Shown here: one piece after another, positions 24,060 through 35,731 of the stretch
Layout of the letters: every line of letters starts with the position of its first letter
Position numbering within the stretch: the first letter of the stretch is position 1
Source of the DNA: Chara braunii
Lineage: Eukaryota > Streptophyta > Charophyceae > Charales > Characeae
Reading direction: 5' to 3'
Length of the DNA stretch: 64,000 nt
Assembly (NCBI GenBank): GCA_003427395.1
Contig: BFEA01000420.1
Coordinates: forward strand, 858,316-922,315
Notes under the pieces: model-generated
What the model was told of the DNA's origin: nothing
Database searches by the model: none
Seen by the model: the letters and a program-made list of their open reading frames with translations, nothing else
Program-made: the position numbers and the translations under genes

Positions 24060-25854
24060 GGAATTTCCTCTGGTAAGATTTCTGAAATTTCTCAATATTT
24101 TTGAAACTGAATGTTGGCAAAATTTGCATAAAAGTGCATTTTTGCCTTGTTGTTTTATAGTTTTTTTTTAATAAAAAAAATTGGTTTGTCTTTTGCAGTC
24201 ATTAACTATGGTCTCCTCTCTATAACTTGGTGGTGAGTTTGGTTAAAATGACCATTAAATTTTGTTATAAATGGCATGACAATTTGTCTGAAAATTAGGG
24301 TCTCCGTTAACCGCCTATGAAAATTAGGGCCGACCTTGTATTTGTAATCAATCTCTCTGTTGTCCTCTATTTTTTCCTTTTAATAAAGTCTCTCGTTCCT
24401 TATCCCCCATCTTCTCTCTCTCTGACCATCTACATGCAATTCCAAAACACTCCTTTTGGAATAATACTGACCGCGGATGTTTTACTATGTTTATTGTAAT
24501 TTTTGAAGACCTCTTAAGCTATCGTGTACCCTCACCGTAGAGTACAAATATACTCTATCTTCGTCAATGATCCACTAGTCAACACATGTCGTGGCCTGTG
24601 AAGTGTAGATTGACTTTCAATGGGAAAACTGGCGTCAATGACCCAGATAAGCAATGACTGATTAGTGACTGCTATTGTGAAAAAGACGACGCTCCCGAAA
24701 ACTTATTGCCTCAACACATGCTTTGACTACCAACATATGAAATTCGTTGCTTACCGCCGACGCTGACTGTCATCACCATTGCCAAGATACTCTTTAACAT
24801 CCAATGTCGCTGTGACGATGACCCTTGGCACATTGACTTACTGGATAGAGTTGTCCCGACTTGCTTCACACACTTTGACTACAAACGGGTGAACTCCGCT
24901 GTATACCACCGATGTTGACTCTCATCAGCATCGCTTTGGCACTGTTCAGCATACAATATCGTTGTGGCTATGATACTTACACGGAAGTCTTGGAACGCTG
25001 ACTCATTGGAGAGCAATGGGCACGCCTACGCACTGGAAAGCATTCCTTCGAGACTCAGATCAACCTTACACGTCAGACTGTGATGGGTCATGACCTAACA
25101 CCCCTTCTTGTTGCACATGCATTAGGCACCGCCACTCTGAAACCGGTCCATCTGAAGTTGCCTCACCCGACAAGATGTTTTGCTGTAAGGCTGAGGCCGT
25201 GTACTTGTGCTTGAAGGCTCGATCTATTGGTCGGGATCTGCACCTCAATAGTTAGGTCAACTTATAGGCTGCTAAGACCAAAAACAAACCTTTGGGACCA
25301 GGTAGAGGAGCGTTGGAGAAGCCACCTGAATGTCCGTAACGACAGTGGATCCAAACAAAAATAATCGCAACATGGGACGGAGTTAAAACACAGATCAGAT
25401 TCGTTGGCATGCAAAAGGATGTTAAAGTTGTTAAACAAAAAAATCAGGAATTTAGCTCAAGCTGGATAGGGGGGTGAAACGGAGGGAGGATGGGGATGGT
25501 GGAATGGAAAGGGGAACAAAAGAATCAGGGGAGGACCGAGGGAGAATGAAGATAGTAAGAAATTACCGACTGATATTTCATGAATGAACCAAAATTGATA
25601 CGAATATCCCATTGAAACTCCCTGAAGAATTTCCCGATTTCTTTCCCCCCCCAATCAAACTGTCTAGTAGAAATGCAGTGGTACGGGAAGGATGGATGAA
25701 CTCAAAGAGAGAGAAAGGAGGGTTTAGGCAGGGGGCTAGGGTCTAGGGCTTATTCCCGGGCTAGCGGAGTCTATCCTTCACCCACCCACCCAACCCACTT
25801 TCACGGCACAGGAATCTCAGCACTAGCTTGACAGGTAACATCTGGCGCCACACG
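24060..25854. repeat. No gene; diverged tandem repeat of about 151 bp
   Basis: A block starting CTTTGACTAC at about 24,721 (with GCTGACTGTCATCA, ATCCAATGTCGCTGTG, ATGAC) is repeated at about 24,872 (TTGACTCTCATCA, ACAATATCGTTGTGG, ATGAT), a period near 151 bp. A further relative may precede it from 24,600. The flanking sequence is T-rich on the left and shows nothing else. Confidence 0.5.
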
Positions 25855-26007
25855 GAAAGGTGAAGAGGTGCGGGGGCAGTCGACGGTGGGAATGGTGGTT
25901 AGAGGAAGGAAGGAAACAAAACATACTCCAAAAGTCTTTGACTTCCCTAGAATCACCATCAGTACCTATCTCCGCAATAACGTCCCGGACAATAGATACA
26001 TGTGATC
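25855..26007 (+). other. 153-bp segment duplicated across adapter (copy 1)
   Basis: Identical over all 153 bases to 26,046-26,198, with a library adapter between. This is best explained as one genomic segment read twice through a circularised library molecule. Confidence 0.93.
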
Positions 26008-26045
26008 CTGTCTCTTATACACATCTAGATGTGTATAAGAGACAG
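26008..26045. other. Nextera mate-pair junction adapter left in assembly
   Basis: The same 38-bp palindromic double mosaic end as at 96-133. It is synthetic and marks a false join. Confidence 0.98.
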
Positions 26046-26198
26046 GAAAGGTGAAGAGGTGCGGGGGCAGTCGACGGTGGGAATGGTGGTTAGAGGAAGG
26101 AAGGAAACAAAACATACTCCAAAAGTCTTTGACTTCCCTAGAATCACCATCAGTACCTATCTCCGCAATAACGTCCCGGACAATAGATACATGTGATC
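26046..26198 (+). other. 153-bp segment duplicated across adapter (copy 2)
   Basis: An exact copy of 25,855-26,007. The sequence continues naturally past 26,198 while the flank left of 25,855 continues naturally upstream, so collapsing one copy and the adapter would give a continuous locus. Confidence 0.93.
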
Positions 26199-26218
26199 AT
26201 TGTTGTGTAATGGGCGTA

Positions 26219-26540
26219 TCTAATGGGACACGGGACCCAATTTCCGGCAGGTGCAGCTCCCACCAATAGATGGAGCAACCCCACAGGCAAGGCGTAAAAA
26301 AAACCAAAAAAAAAGAATTACATGCATAAATCGAGAAATGGTCCAAATTTTTAAGGAAAAAAAAAAGAGGATTAGGGAAGGAAGTCCGCATCCGGGTCTA
26401 GCAGGGCAGTTAATCCCCTTGTACGAGGGCAATGAATGCTGCTCTTGGCGTATCAACTTACTTTCCTATTGTCGCAGGGACACTAGACCCCATTTCCAGC
26501 ACGTCCAGCTCCACAGAAATAGATTGGGAGCCAGCTGATG
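26219..26540 (+). repeat. Two degraded retroelement tails
   Basis: 26,219-26,275 and 26,476-26,520 are recognisable but worn copies of the GGGACGCTGG...CCAATAGATGGAGC tail, the first ending in an A-rich run. Hairpin 1 has mismatches in both and hairpin 3 is missing. Confidence 0.6.
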
Positions 26541-26577
26541 TTGGTCGCCAACCAGCGGGGGTGCTCTTTTGTTTTTG

Positions 26578-26767
26578 GGGTAACTACGCGGGAGTTACAA
26601 AAACAGTTTGAAATTATACTTCGGGCCAAAACGAGCTCAAATTGCACTCCAGGCGACGTACCTGACCGGAAAGCAGGCTTGTATACATTGCCCGGAGTGC
26701 AATTTGAAACTCGTTTTGGCCCCAAGTGTAATTTCAAACTGTTTCTGTGACTCCCGCGTAGTTACCC
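26578..26767. mobile_element. 190-bp fold-back MITE with about 75-bp arms
   Basis: Begins GGGTAACTACGCGGGAGT and ends with the exact complement ACTCCCGCGTAGTTACCC. The inner arms continue through CAGTTTGAAATTA, GGGCCAAAACGAG and CAAATTGCACTCC, mirrored at 26,695-26,750 with a few mismatches. The 40-bp centre is only weakly paired. A 19-base poly(T) follows on the right. No coding capacity and no certain target duplication. Confidence 0.82.
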
Positions 26768-26786
26768 TTTTTTTTTTTTTTTTTTA

Positions 26787-27513
26787 GCAGGGGAAGGAAA
26801 GGTGCTCTTACCACCCTCTGGGGTCTGGTCCCACCTACTTTGTTGAGAAAAGTCAACGTTGGGTACTTGAGGATGAGTGGCGGTGGGTGACACGAGATAG
26901 CCGTCCGCAGATGTGACATCTGACAACTGTATGTTCTTTTGAGTGGAGGAAATTGACAGTGTTTTTTTTTTGTCTTTTGCCTCACAAACAAAACTACCTC
27001 AGGATATTCTCTTGTCTTTGCCATGCAGCATTACCCTTCCCCACGACGTTTAGAAATCTACCCTGCACCAGGCAGGGTAGATATCTCAATATCCAGAGAT
27101 GCGCGTAGCTCATGTCGTGGCTCCGATTTCAGTACCCAAAGCACAGAGTGCCATTCCGCATTTGTAGGGGATCTCGTCAGGCGCTGTTAGGGTCGTTGTC
27201 AGTCCTTAGTCTACAGGTGGTATGCATGTATCCTCTCCTGACAGCTGTCAGGCGTGAGAATCGTGGGTTCACCACGCGACTCTTTTTTTCGAATATCGTA
27301 CTAGAATAATGAAAACGATATCTCCGAAATGTATTAAAATTTAAAAATCATTTTGCCTATTTTTTAATGTCTTTCTTGGTGTCACACGCTGAGTTATCTA
27401 AACTCAACAACCGTAGGTGGACCAGACCCCTGGGTAGTTGGTTGGCAATTTTTTTTTTTTTGTAAAGGGAAAACTAGGGCGCTATCACTGTTTGAGTTCA
27501 AAATACAGTCTTG
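26787..27513. other. No gene seen
   Basis: Non-coding. A poly(T) run lies at about 27,450-27,461 and a short inverted pair CTACCCTG/CAGGGTAG at about 27,057-27,081. Confidence 0.45.
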
Positions 27514-28467
27514 AAGTGTTTTGAAGTAGGGGGTGGAAGGCATCAAAGGATTCTTTGCAAGGATAGAGAGGGGGTAGAATAGGGCTGTTCAACGGGTACC
27601 GGCTAGGGGGAGCCCTTAACAGATGCGATTGGCGTTGGGTAGTTGGCTGTCCAATGGGTACTGGCTGTTGAGGGCGACCTTTAGTGCGATTGGCGTGGGC
27701 CAGCGTTGTTCACTTCCTTGATGATAGAGACTGGAACTCCTGTGGGGGCAAGGAGTTTCAGGGTGATGATGGTGCCTGCCCCCTGCGGAGATAAGTTATT
27801 CCCTGGGCTCCTTACGAGGACGGAGTTGGGATTTCCCTTCGATGATGGAGGCGGGATTTTTTCAGGTCGTTTGTCCTAGGGCTTGTTGGCTTCTCATTTT
27901 TGTTCTATCCTTCGTCAGAAGGTTTGCCAGAGGACTGTTCAGAAGTTGCTTTGTAGTTATGGCCGGGTAATGGCTCCGACATCTTAAATTTCTCCCAAAA
28001 AAAAAAAACCCTAACGGGACAGCTTGTGGAGCTTTTGGGGACCTGCTTTGAAGTACGGGGCCAGGGGCATCAAATGATTCTTTACAAGGATGGAGAGAGG
28101 AGGAAATAAGGCTGCTCGATGGGTACCGGCTAGAGGGGCCTCTTATCAGATGCGATTGGCGTCATGTTGGATGATGGGTACCGGCTGATAAGAATGAACT
28201 CTGGTGCGATTGGCGTGCTAGATCACCACCTCGATGACGGAGACAGGGATTCTTATGGGGGCAAAGAATGTCAGGGTGATGATGGTGATCGGTCCCCGTG
28301 GAGAAGAGGTTCTCTGAAGTTCTTCACGATGACGGAGTTGGGAAGGACGGAGGGAATTGGGATGAAGGAAGTTGGCAGTGAATGCGATTGGCGCTGAAAT
28401 TTCGGCGGGTACCGGCCACTGGCTGCTAACTTCACCCGGTTCAGTCTGCGCTTCTTCCCTTCGATGA
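27514..28467 (+). repeat. Diverged direct duplication with GTGCGATTGGCG motif
   Basis: Two units of roughly 330 bp, at about 27,514-27,860 and 28,047-28,360, share in order TTGAAGTA, GGCATCAAA, TTCTTT, AAGGAT(A/G)GAGAG, GGGTACCGGCTAG, GATGCGATTGGCGT, GGGTAC(T/C)GGCTG, GTGCGATTGGCGTG, GGGGGCAA and CGGAGTTGGGA. The GCGATTGGCG core occurs five times (near 27,625, 27,685, 28,151, 28,205, 28,385). Composition is G-rich and no protein is recognisable. It lies directly upstream of the truncated LINE C. Confidence 0.6.
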
Positions 28468-30302
28468 TGGAGGCAGCAAGAGATCACCTCCAAGAATACC
28501 TCGAGCGCTGGAGGATCCAGGCTCGAGTCAAGAGGGACCACACTGATGGCACGATGGCGAAAGCCTTCTTTTGAAAAGCGAAGGCGTGGGCTAGAGCTAA
28601 TACAGTTCCTAGACTTAAACACCCCTTCGAACCGGATGCACCGGTGGCCACGAACGCCTATTCGATAGTGGACTACGCATCTAGATACTACCAAAACCTG
28701 TTCACATCGCAAACCCTTACGAAATCTCCCGTCCAAGTAAATCAAGCACGAGAACAACTTTTGCAAGCAATCCAGACACGCCTTACTCTAGCCCAAAAAT
28801 CCCAACTGGACAACCACCTCACTGAGGAAGAAGTTAAGGAGGCCTTGGACGATATGGAGGATGAAAAAACCCTGGGTGTGGACTCCTTCCCAAAGGAGTT
28901 CTGGGTTCAGTTCCGGGACTTGCTCAAAACAGACCTGATGGACTACATCAGAGCCATCCAACAGGAGGACTCGTTTGGGGATATGATGGGTCAAGGTGTC
29001 ACCACTCTACTGTATAAGAAGGGGGATAAGGAAGATATCAGAAACTACAGACCCATCACGCTCCTTCCGGTCCCCTATAAGCTGGTGGCAAAATCATTGA
29101 CCAAAAGACTATTGCCTTTAATAAATATGCTCATACACCCGGATCAATCGGGCTTCATGCCCAACCGCAACATACAGGACAACATCCTGCTGGTCAATGA
29201 GACGATCAATATGCTCGCCAAAGAAGAGTTCCGGCCGCGCTGCTATTTATAGATTTCGAAAAAGCTTATGACCATGTCGACTGGGACTTCTTGGACATGT
29301 GTCTGTCAAGGATGAATTTTGGTCCTGCCTTCTGTCGTTGGATTCAGCTCCTGCATAGGTCCGCCTCGACAAATGTCATGCTGAATGGCCATCTTTCATC
29401 CCCCTTTGCCCTTCAGCGATTGGTGCGCCAAGGGGACCCTGTAGCACCCTTGCTCTTCGTCATAGTTATGGAGGCTCTGGCCTCGCTCATTCGAGCACAC
29501 CCGCGGATCCAGAAGGTCCCAATCACAGAATTGCCGCAAAACCTGGTGTCGATGACATCCTTGTTTGCAGATGACCTCACAGTGCTCATCCGCGCTGATG
29601 AACATAGTCTTCAAGCACTGGCCGCGGTCATACACCAATTTTCGCTGGCCGCAGACATGAAGGTCAACTGGAATGCCAAAACGGAAGGGTGGTGGTTGCA
29701 TCCTTTGGGCGTGGATCACCCCTCGGAACCGTCGGTCTCGTGGGCTGCAAAAGAGACGGCAATCAGAATCTTGGGGGTCAAGCTAGTAGCGCTCGGTCCA
29801 CCGCCGGACCACGGTGAGAACTTGGTCAACCTTGCGATCGATAGGTTGCAAAAGTGGGAGAACNTGCATACATCCTTGGTGGGCCGGGCCCTGGCAATTA
29901 ATAATGCAGTCCTTGCAGCAATCTGGTATAAGCTCGCAGTGTGGCCCCTGAACCCGAAACAGTACGCTAGACTTAAACGGGCCTTGTCGGTCTACCTATG
30001 GAAAAACAACACTAACTCCCAAGGTGCCCTCCACCGTGTGAAATGGGATGTTCTAACGCAACCCAGATCCAAAGGGGGGCTGGAGATCCTTGATCCGGAG
30101 AGAGAGTGTGAGGCCCTTCTGTTCAAAGTGCTGGTCCGACTTTTAGTGGGTGAAGACATTCCATGGGCGCCGCTCGCCTGCTTGCAGATTGCAAACTTGG
30201 CCCCGGAGTCGCCGGTGGAAAGTCAGGTGCACCCTTTCCAAAGGTTGACCAACGCTTTCTGGTCCATTCCCGCTCGAGCGCACCATCAGCGTCCGCTAGA
30301 AA
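28468..30302 (+). pseudogene. LINE C ORF2 part 1: reverse transcriptase
   Basis: Reverse transcriptase of the plant-type L1 class. Seen: FKEFW-like FPKEFW near 28,890; GVTTLLYKKGD (about 29,000); DQSGFMPNRNIQDNILLVNE (about 29,140); FIDFEKAYDHVDW with the first catalytic Asp (about 29,248-29,285); RQGDP (about 29,428); FADD (29,564-29,575) with the catalytic Asp pair intact; then GRALAINNAVLA in the thumb (about 29,885). A stop lies near 28,580 and a frameshift near 29,235-29,250. It is cut at 30,302 by the insertion. The palm motifs are well kept, so this copy is younger than A. Confidence 0.9.
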
Positions 30303-31127
30303 GAAAAGCAAGCAGCAGTGAACAGGAGTGGGGGGCGCAGCGCTACCGGGAGCGCTGCGCCCCTGCAGCATCAATCATCAATCAAGGTTACCGCCACGGA
30401 GAGGAGCCGCGCGCGCTGGAAAACTGCACGGAGCAAGAAAAATAGCGCGCGCGCTTGACGATTGCGCGCGATTGGGCGCGCACCTTGAGCTGAAAATTGG
30501 TCACCGGTGGTCTATGTCGAGGAGCTGAGGTGGTCCAAATTTCAGATCAAATGGTCTAGTGGATCATGAGATATCGAAGATTTCGCGATGTCGAGTGGCC
30601 ATGCCGGGAATTGCTGAGTGGCGCGGGGGCTGGATCTTCAATGAACGTGGTATGCTGGGCGAAGCTGTGAGATGATTGAGGGGGTGAATACTTCACCTCT
30701 CTATCTCTTAACATTTGAAAGCATTTGTAGTGCCATCTCGCCGTCTTGTGCCTATCACGAGGAATGCTACGGGCCAGGATACCGTGTAAGGGGGAGCAAG
30801 TTTTTCTTACGAAACTTGCTTCAGGAAGAATCATTGGTGCTCTTCTTCTTGCATATTTTGGTGGAGGAGGTCGGCTCGCAGCAAGAGGGAGGAAAGTACA
30901 GTGTGTCCCATGAGATGGGAGGACAAATGGAGGGAGATAAGGAGGGAAGTGATATTCAGGTTCTCAGCTCGTATCTAGTGCATTTTTTTGAAGAAAGGTT
31001 GTGCGTCATCTTATCGGGACAACATCAGTTAGTAAGCGGGCTTCTTCATCAGCATGTTCGTCAGCGACAACTTTATCATCAGCTCGTAGGAGGGCATCTT
31101 CATCACCAACTTCGGTTTTATCATCGC

Positions 31128-31174
31128 CGTCATCATCATCATCATCATCATCGGTGGTTGTCATCATCATCGTT

Positions 31175-31225
<51 letters not shown>

Positions 31226-31231
31226 GTCATT

Positions 31232-31289
<58 letters not shown>

Positions 31290-31342
31290 GCAGCAGCATT
31301 ACTGACATCATCATCATCTTTATGAGCATCTTCATTGGTGCG

Positions 31343-31391
<49 letters not shown>

Positions 31392-31530
31392 GAGCATCAT
31401 CATCATTGGTGCGTCATCATCATCATCATCATCATCATCATTATGAGCATCATCATATTGGTGCGTCATCATCATTATCATCATCATCATCATCATCATC
31501 ATTATGAGCATCATCATCATTGGTGCGTCG

Positions 31531-31605
<75 letters not shown>

Positions 31606-31700
31606 ACATCAGCATCATCATTATCGTCATCATATACTCATCATCAGCATCAGCATCATCATTATCGTCATCATATACTCGTCATTATGATGATGAGTAT
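31128..31700 (+). repeat. (ATC)n triplet tract
   Basis: Several hundred bases of ATC triplets broken by repeated GAGCATCATC and TTGGTGCGTC interruptions. All poly-Ser, poly-His, poly-Ile and poly-Met peptides read from it are artefacts. Smaller ATC clusters recur at about 32,040-32,105, 32,570-32,650 and 33,100-33,150 between modules of the same insertion. Confidence 0.92.
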
Positions 31701-32118
31701 TATCATCATTATTAGTTTTTATTATTAGATATTGTTCTTCAAGGCATTGTTCACCTTTCGCATCAGCAGGTGAGAGGGTCGTCATTATCTTCCTCATTAT
31801 CTTTATCTTCAGCGTGCTGTTCTTCGTCATCAACAAAATCCAAGCGAATGTCATTTTGGTGAGGGAGAGGGGGAGAGCCCAGCTCTACAGGGGTTTCATT
31901 AGGTGGGTGGTGAAACCCTGGAGGGGGCACGGGCAGATTGTGAGGATTACTCTTTTCTGGGGCTGGGCATCAAATCCCAGCGGGGGCAGATTAGGGTAAA
32001 GGGATAGACAGGGGAGTGGACAGAATGGAGGAAGAAAGGGAGAGTAGGGATTTTTTATGAATCATCTCATCATCAAAATCTTCATCATCATCATCATCAT
32101 CCATGTTATATCATGCTT

Positions 32119-33090
32119 TCTGGTGTGTTGTAATTCTCGGCGGTATCTGGCCTCCTTCCTTAATCGGGATAATGAGATTTTAGAGATGGTTGAATCTGGA
32201 CCGATATCTACAGAGTTACTTTGTCTTTGCCCCTGGTTTGGCGATGCCAGAACGACGCGGGCCGGTGTTGGGGCAGTGCCCTGTAACCTGCAATTTGGCA
32301 GGAGTGTGAGGCCTTGTAGAGAGATCTGGGGATTTGCCGAGGGAGGAAGGCAATCTAGTGGCGAACCGGGGGGGCTGCCTTGACAACCTATGGGGCCAGG
32401 GATAGTCTAGGTGGCGAGAACATGTCAGCTATGGTAGACATTGGTAAGGAGGGTATTGTCTCTGAGATGNAATGTCCTGGTGNAGGGAGGGCTGGGAAGG
32501 TTCGAGGATTAGGAGGCCANAAGTGCTGTTATAACNTAGTCTTTTATATTTGCTATATTTTCTATTTATTAATCATCATACTCATCATTATCAAAATCAT
32601 CATCATCATCATCATCATCACATCATTTGATTCATTAGTATCATCATCTGATTAATGATATATTAAGCTTTTTGGTGTTCTGAAATGTTGACAGCATCTA
32701 GTATTCTTCCACATTCGGAATATAGAACTTCAAAGATGATTGAACCTGGACTAATATCTATTGAGTTGCTCTGTTCTGTGCCCTTGGTTTGCCGATGCCA
32801 GAACGACGCTGGCCGAAGCTGGGGCGTTGCCCTGTAACCTGCAAATGGCAGGAGTGTGAGGCCTTGTAGAGAGATCTGGGGTTTGCTGAGGGTGGAAGGC
32901 ATTCCAATGGTGAACCGGGAAGGGCTGCAAGGTGGCGAGAAGAGATCAGCTAAGGTTGATGTTGGGTAGGTTGGTTTTGTCTCTGAGGTACAGTGTTCTG
33001 GTGCAGGGAGGGCTAGGAGTTGTTCTAGGATTAGGAGACCAGAATAGCTGATATAGCATAATCTTTTATATTTTTTCATATATTTGAATC
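32119..33090 (+). repeat. Two tandem modules with CCAGAACGACGC core
   Basis: Units at about 32,119-32,540 and 32,672-33,065 (period about 555) share TTGAATC/TTGAACCTGGAC, ATATCTA, GAGTT, TTTG, GATGCCAGAACGACGC, CCTGTAACCTGCAA, GGCAGGAGTGTGAGGCCTTG, TAGAGAGATCTGGGG and GGGAGGGCT blocks. CCTGC/GCAGG forms a small hairpin in both. A third relative of the core lies at 60,216-60,330. Confidence 0.7.
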
Positions 33091-33247
33091 ATTAATCTCT
33101 TTAGCATCATTATCTGTGGTATCATCAGTATCATCAGGGTCATCATCCTTCGGGTAGACTGTGAGGACCCCGGCCTCAATCTTATTACTGGTAATATCAA
33201 GCCTTGGGCACCGGGCCCGGTTAAAAAAAAAAAAAAAAAAAAAAAAA

Positions 33248-34934
33248 GCGTCCGCCAGAAAATGAGGCGCAGGCCACCAAACAGGATATATCAAACGACC
33301 CGCTGTGGCCGACTATGCTCAAGCTGTGGAGGAACAGAGGACCGAAGCCAAAACGCCCGCCTAGCAGGTGGCACGATATATGGCGACCACCCCTCTTTGG
33401 CACCCCCTACGTATTAGACGCAGAAGGGAACCCCTTTGCTCTCACGACCAACTCTCCATGGCTTAATTGGGTCAAGCGAGGTATATACACTACAGGAAGC
33501 CTCTGGGATGTGGAATCAGGGGACTGGATCGCACTGGATAAGCTACAACAAAACCTGAAATACACCAAACACATTGCTGCTAAATTGGCCATGCTGACGG
33601 AAGCCATTCCGCTGGCATGGCAACTGGCACTGAAAAGAGGGCCCGCTGTGCGGCAAGAGGACTGGGTAGTCAAAACCGCTGACCTGCCAATTCCACTACT
33701 CATTTACAGAGTCAACAAGAACAACCAAGGTTCATGCGAGTTGGAGGCCTATACATCGGTGTTGCCTGGAGCACGGATGGCTCAGATTGTACGGAATGAG
33801 CACCTCAACTGCACAGAAAATTGGGAACTGCTAATGCTTGTTAGAGTAGTTGGCGGCCTCGAAGAAGGGTTTCTCGTCTATGAGCCCTCCACCTCGATGG
33901 CTGCCCTTCCCTTTGATCCGGCAGAGTGGGAGTGGGTGGAAGGGAAACACATGCACATCTGGGACTACACCGTCAAAGGAGGCTATAGACAAGCCACACC
34001 GCAGCAACAAATTGAGCTCGTTGTCTCCGAAAGATGGGCGAGAGATTCGCCCATCGACCCTACGCGGGTACAGAATCTGCCATGCCGCGCATATTCTAAG
34101 ATCATGCCCACGAATCTGCGATCGCTCCAATGGCAGATTCTGCACCGATGCCTTCCCACACCGGATTGGCTGGTGTCCAGGACCAACTTGGAACAGAAAG
34201 GGCTGCTCTCCCCCATCTGTTCCTATTGTGGTAGAGGGTCGCCCCCGGCTCGAGCGACACTCGAGCATTGTCTGTTGGCATGCCCGATGGTGGCTCAGAT
34301 ATGGCGTTGGTGGGATGCAGCCTTCCACTCTCTCACCTCCCACCGCATCCCCTGGGACATGGCTCTGCTATTGTTGGGCAGGAAAGATTGCGTCCTGAAC
34401 CAGTGGTCTGCGTTTGCATCCAATCTCTTCTCTTACACAAGGCTTCNCGTGCTAATGCTGGCCTGGCGTGCAAGGTGTTCCTTNGAAAGAAAGGACCANC
34501 AGTTTGGGTTGCAACANGCCCAACAAGCGTTGGAAGACAAGATAAAGTCTCAGACATATGANGCCTGGAAGGCTATGAAACGACAATATAGTGATGAAAA
34601 AGAACCGCAGGCCAGACTGACCATCATAGACACCTACTTGCAGNTATGGNAGGACCCTCTTAAGCGATTCANTGAGATAGATGCTGAAATGAATATTACC
34701 TGGAAGCCCTGGAGGAACGCGGAACACCTGTGGAGTAGGAGACCCCTGCAGGATTTTCATGTCCCGTATCTGCAAACCAATTTCATCCTAGTGCCGGACC
34801 CACCATCACCGCCCTCGCCCCCCCCGCCTCCTCCACCNCACAGCCTCCCGGTTTCCTTGCCACCACCCTCCCCTCCTCCCCAAGTCGCTTCCCCGTCCCG
34901 CCTACACCCTGCTCATACAGGAACATCAGGATGA
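33248..34934 (+). pseudogene. LINE C ORF2 part 2: C-terminal region with zf-RVT
   Basis: Continues ORF2 after the insertion as an uninterrupted frame of about 540 codons from 33,315. The zf-RVT zinc domain is clear: LQWQILHRCLPTPDWLVSRT (about 34,122-34,180), CSYCGRG (about 34,222) and LEHCLLACP (about 34,260), giving Cys-x2-Cys with downstream His and Cys. zf-RVT is known mainly from plant LINE-like reverse transcriptases. The end is a Pro/Ser-rich tail (34,790-34,934). Several N bases between 34,447 and 34,850 leave residues undetermined. Confidence 0.88.
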
Positions 34935-35349
34935 ATGGGTCACGGAGAAGGGGGGTGGCGGCCATACAGGTGTGACAGGAGGATGGGCTNTCAGGGAAGT
35001 GCTGCCTCAGACAAAGAGGGGGCAAGAAGGACGCTCCAACGCTCCATTGCTTGGGCCTCGGCAGCTTCAGAGAAGGGGTAAGCCTGCAGAAGTGAGACCT
35101 GCGCTGACGTTTGGGTTCCTGGGGCCTCAGAGAGGTGGACGGCACANTCTGCTAAGCCTGCCAAAGCAACTTCGCTCCGGATAAATGGATACGGTGGATA
35201 ACAGGACCTGCTAGAGAGAGACAAATTCTTCAAGGATCACAATGGCGGCTCCGGGAGGGGCAATGCTGCTACATTAGCCATACGGGCATGAGACCTGTCA
35301 ACATATGTCATAACTCCGTGTTTGCTTATATGGTTTCGACATAGTGTTT

Positions 35350-35700
35350 ATCTAACAGGGAGGCTGCTGAAATGAGGGCTGGGGCGATAGATCAGGGATG
35401 CTCCTAAAAAGGGAAGGGTGATACTGGGGNGATAGATAAGGGATGCTCCTAAAATGGGAAGGGTGATACTAGCAGCTCCATGGGGGAAGGAGCCCCAGGT
35501 TGATTCAGTAATACCCCCAGCCCCAGGAAACAATATCCATCATTCTTGGTGTTACTAGATGTATCAATGGGACGCTGGACCCAGTTTCCAGCAGGTGCTG
35601 CTCCCCACCAATAGATGGAGCTGCCCGACTGGTAAGCCCTCAATTCTCGCGGGTCTCCTACCACCGCCAGGATAGAGGGATATCGAACGGGCCATTTCCA

Positions 35701-35726
<26 letters not shown>
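35350..35726 (+). repeat. 3-prime untranslated end and structured tail of LINE C
   Basis: Contains a short tandem of GATAGAT(C/A)AGGGATGCTCCTAAA units (about 35,385-35,460). Hairpin 1 is GCTGGA/TCCAGC (35,574-35,592), then hairpin 2. Hairpin 3 is made of GCCCG/CGGGC (35,623/35,688), CCCTC/GAGGG, ATTCT/AGGAT and GCGG/CCGC around a loop GTCTCCTACCA. Poly(A) is at 35,699-35,726. Its position at the end of a recognisable LINE shows the tail belongs to this family. Confidence 0.82.

Positions 35727-35731
<5 letters not shown>

Larger units (their letters stand above)
30303..33247 (+). mobile_element. 2.9-kb non-coding poly(A) insertion with target duplication
   Basis: Bounded by AGCGTCCGCTAGAAA (30,288-30,302) and AGCGTCCGCCAGAAA (33,247-33,261), a 15-bp direct repeat with one difference (its first base lies at the poly(A) boundary). 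The right end of the insert is a run of about 25 A (33,223-33,247). Poly(A) plus a 14-15-bp target duplication is the signature of LINE-type target-primed insertion. Inside: a 12-bp GC-rich hairpin (30,333-30,362), a long ATC-triplet tract (31,128-31,615), two tandem modules of about 555 bp, and no recognisable protein. It is probably a non-autonomous element or a retrocopied non-coding transcript. Confidence 0.82.
28468..35726 (+). mobile_element. LINE element C (family 2), 5-prime truncated and split by insertion
   Basis: A plus-strand LINE lacking ORF1 and endonuclease. It starts within ORF2 (about 28,468), is interrupted by a 2.9-kb insertion (30,303-33,247), resumes in the same frame, ends ORF2 at 34,934 and finishes with the structured tail and poly(A) at 35,699-35,726. 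Removing the insertion leaves the frame continuous with the equivalent part of element D (57,600). Isolated N bases at 29,864 and in 34,447-35,146 show an uncertain consensus. Confidence 0.85.

Noticed and set aside
25860-26269. Two near-identical open frames suggesting a duplicated gene
   Set aside because: They are the same 153-bp segment duplicated around a library adapter.
31001-31715. Long open frames encoding poly-Ser, poly-His, poly-Ile or poly-Met
   Set aside because: Translations of the ATC triplet tract in all frames and both strands.
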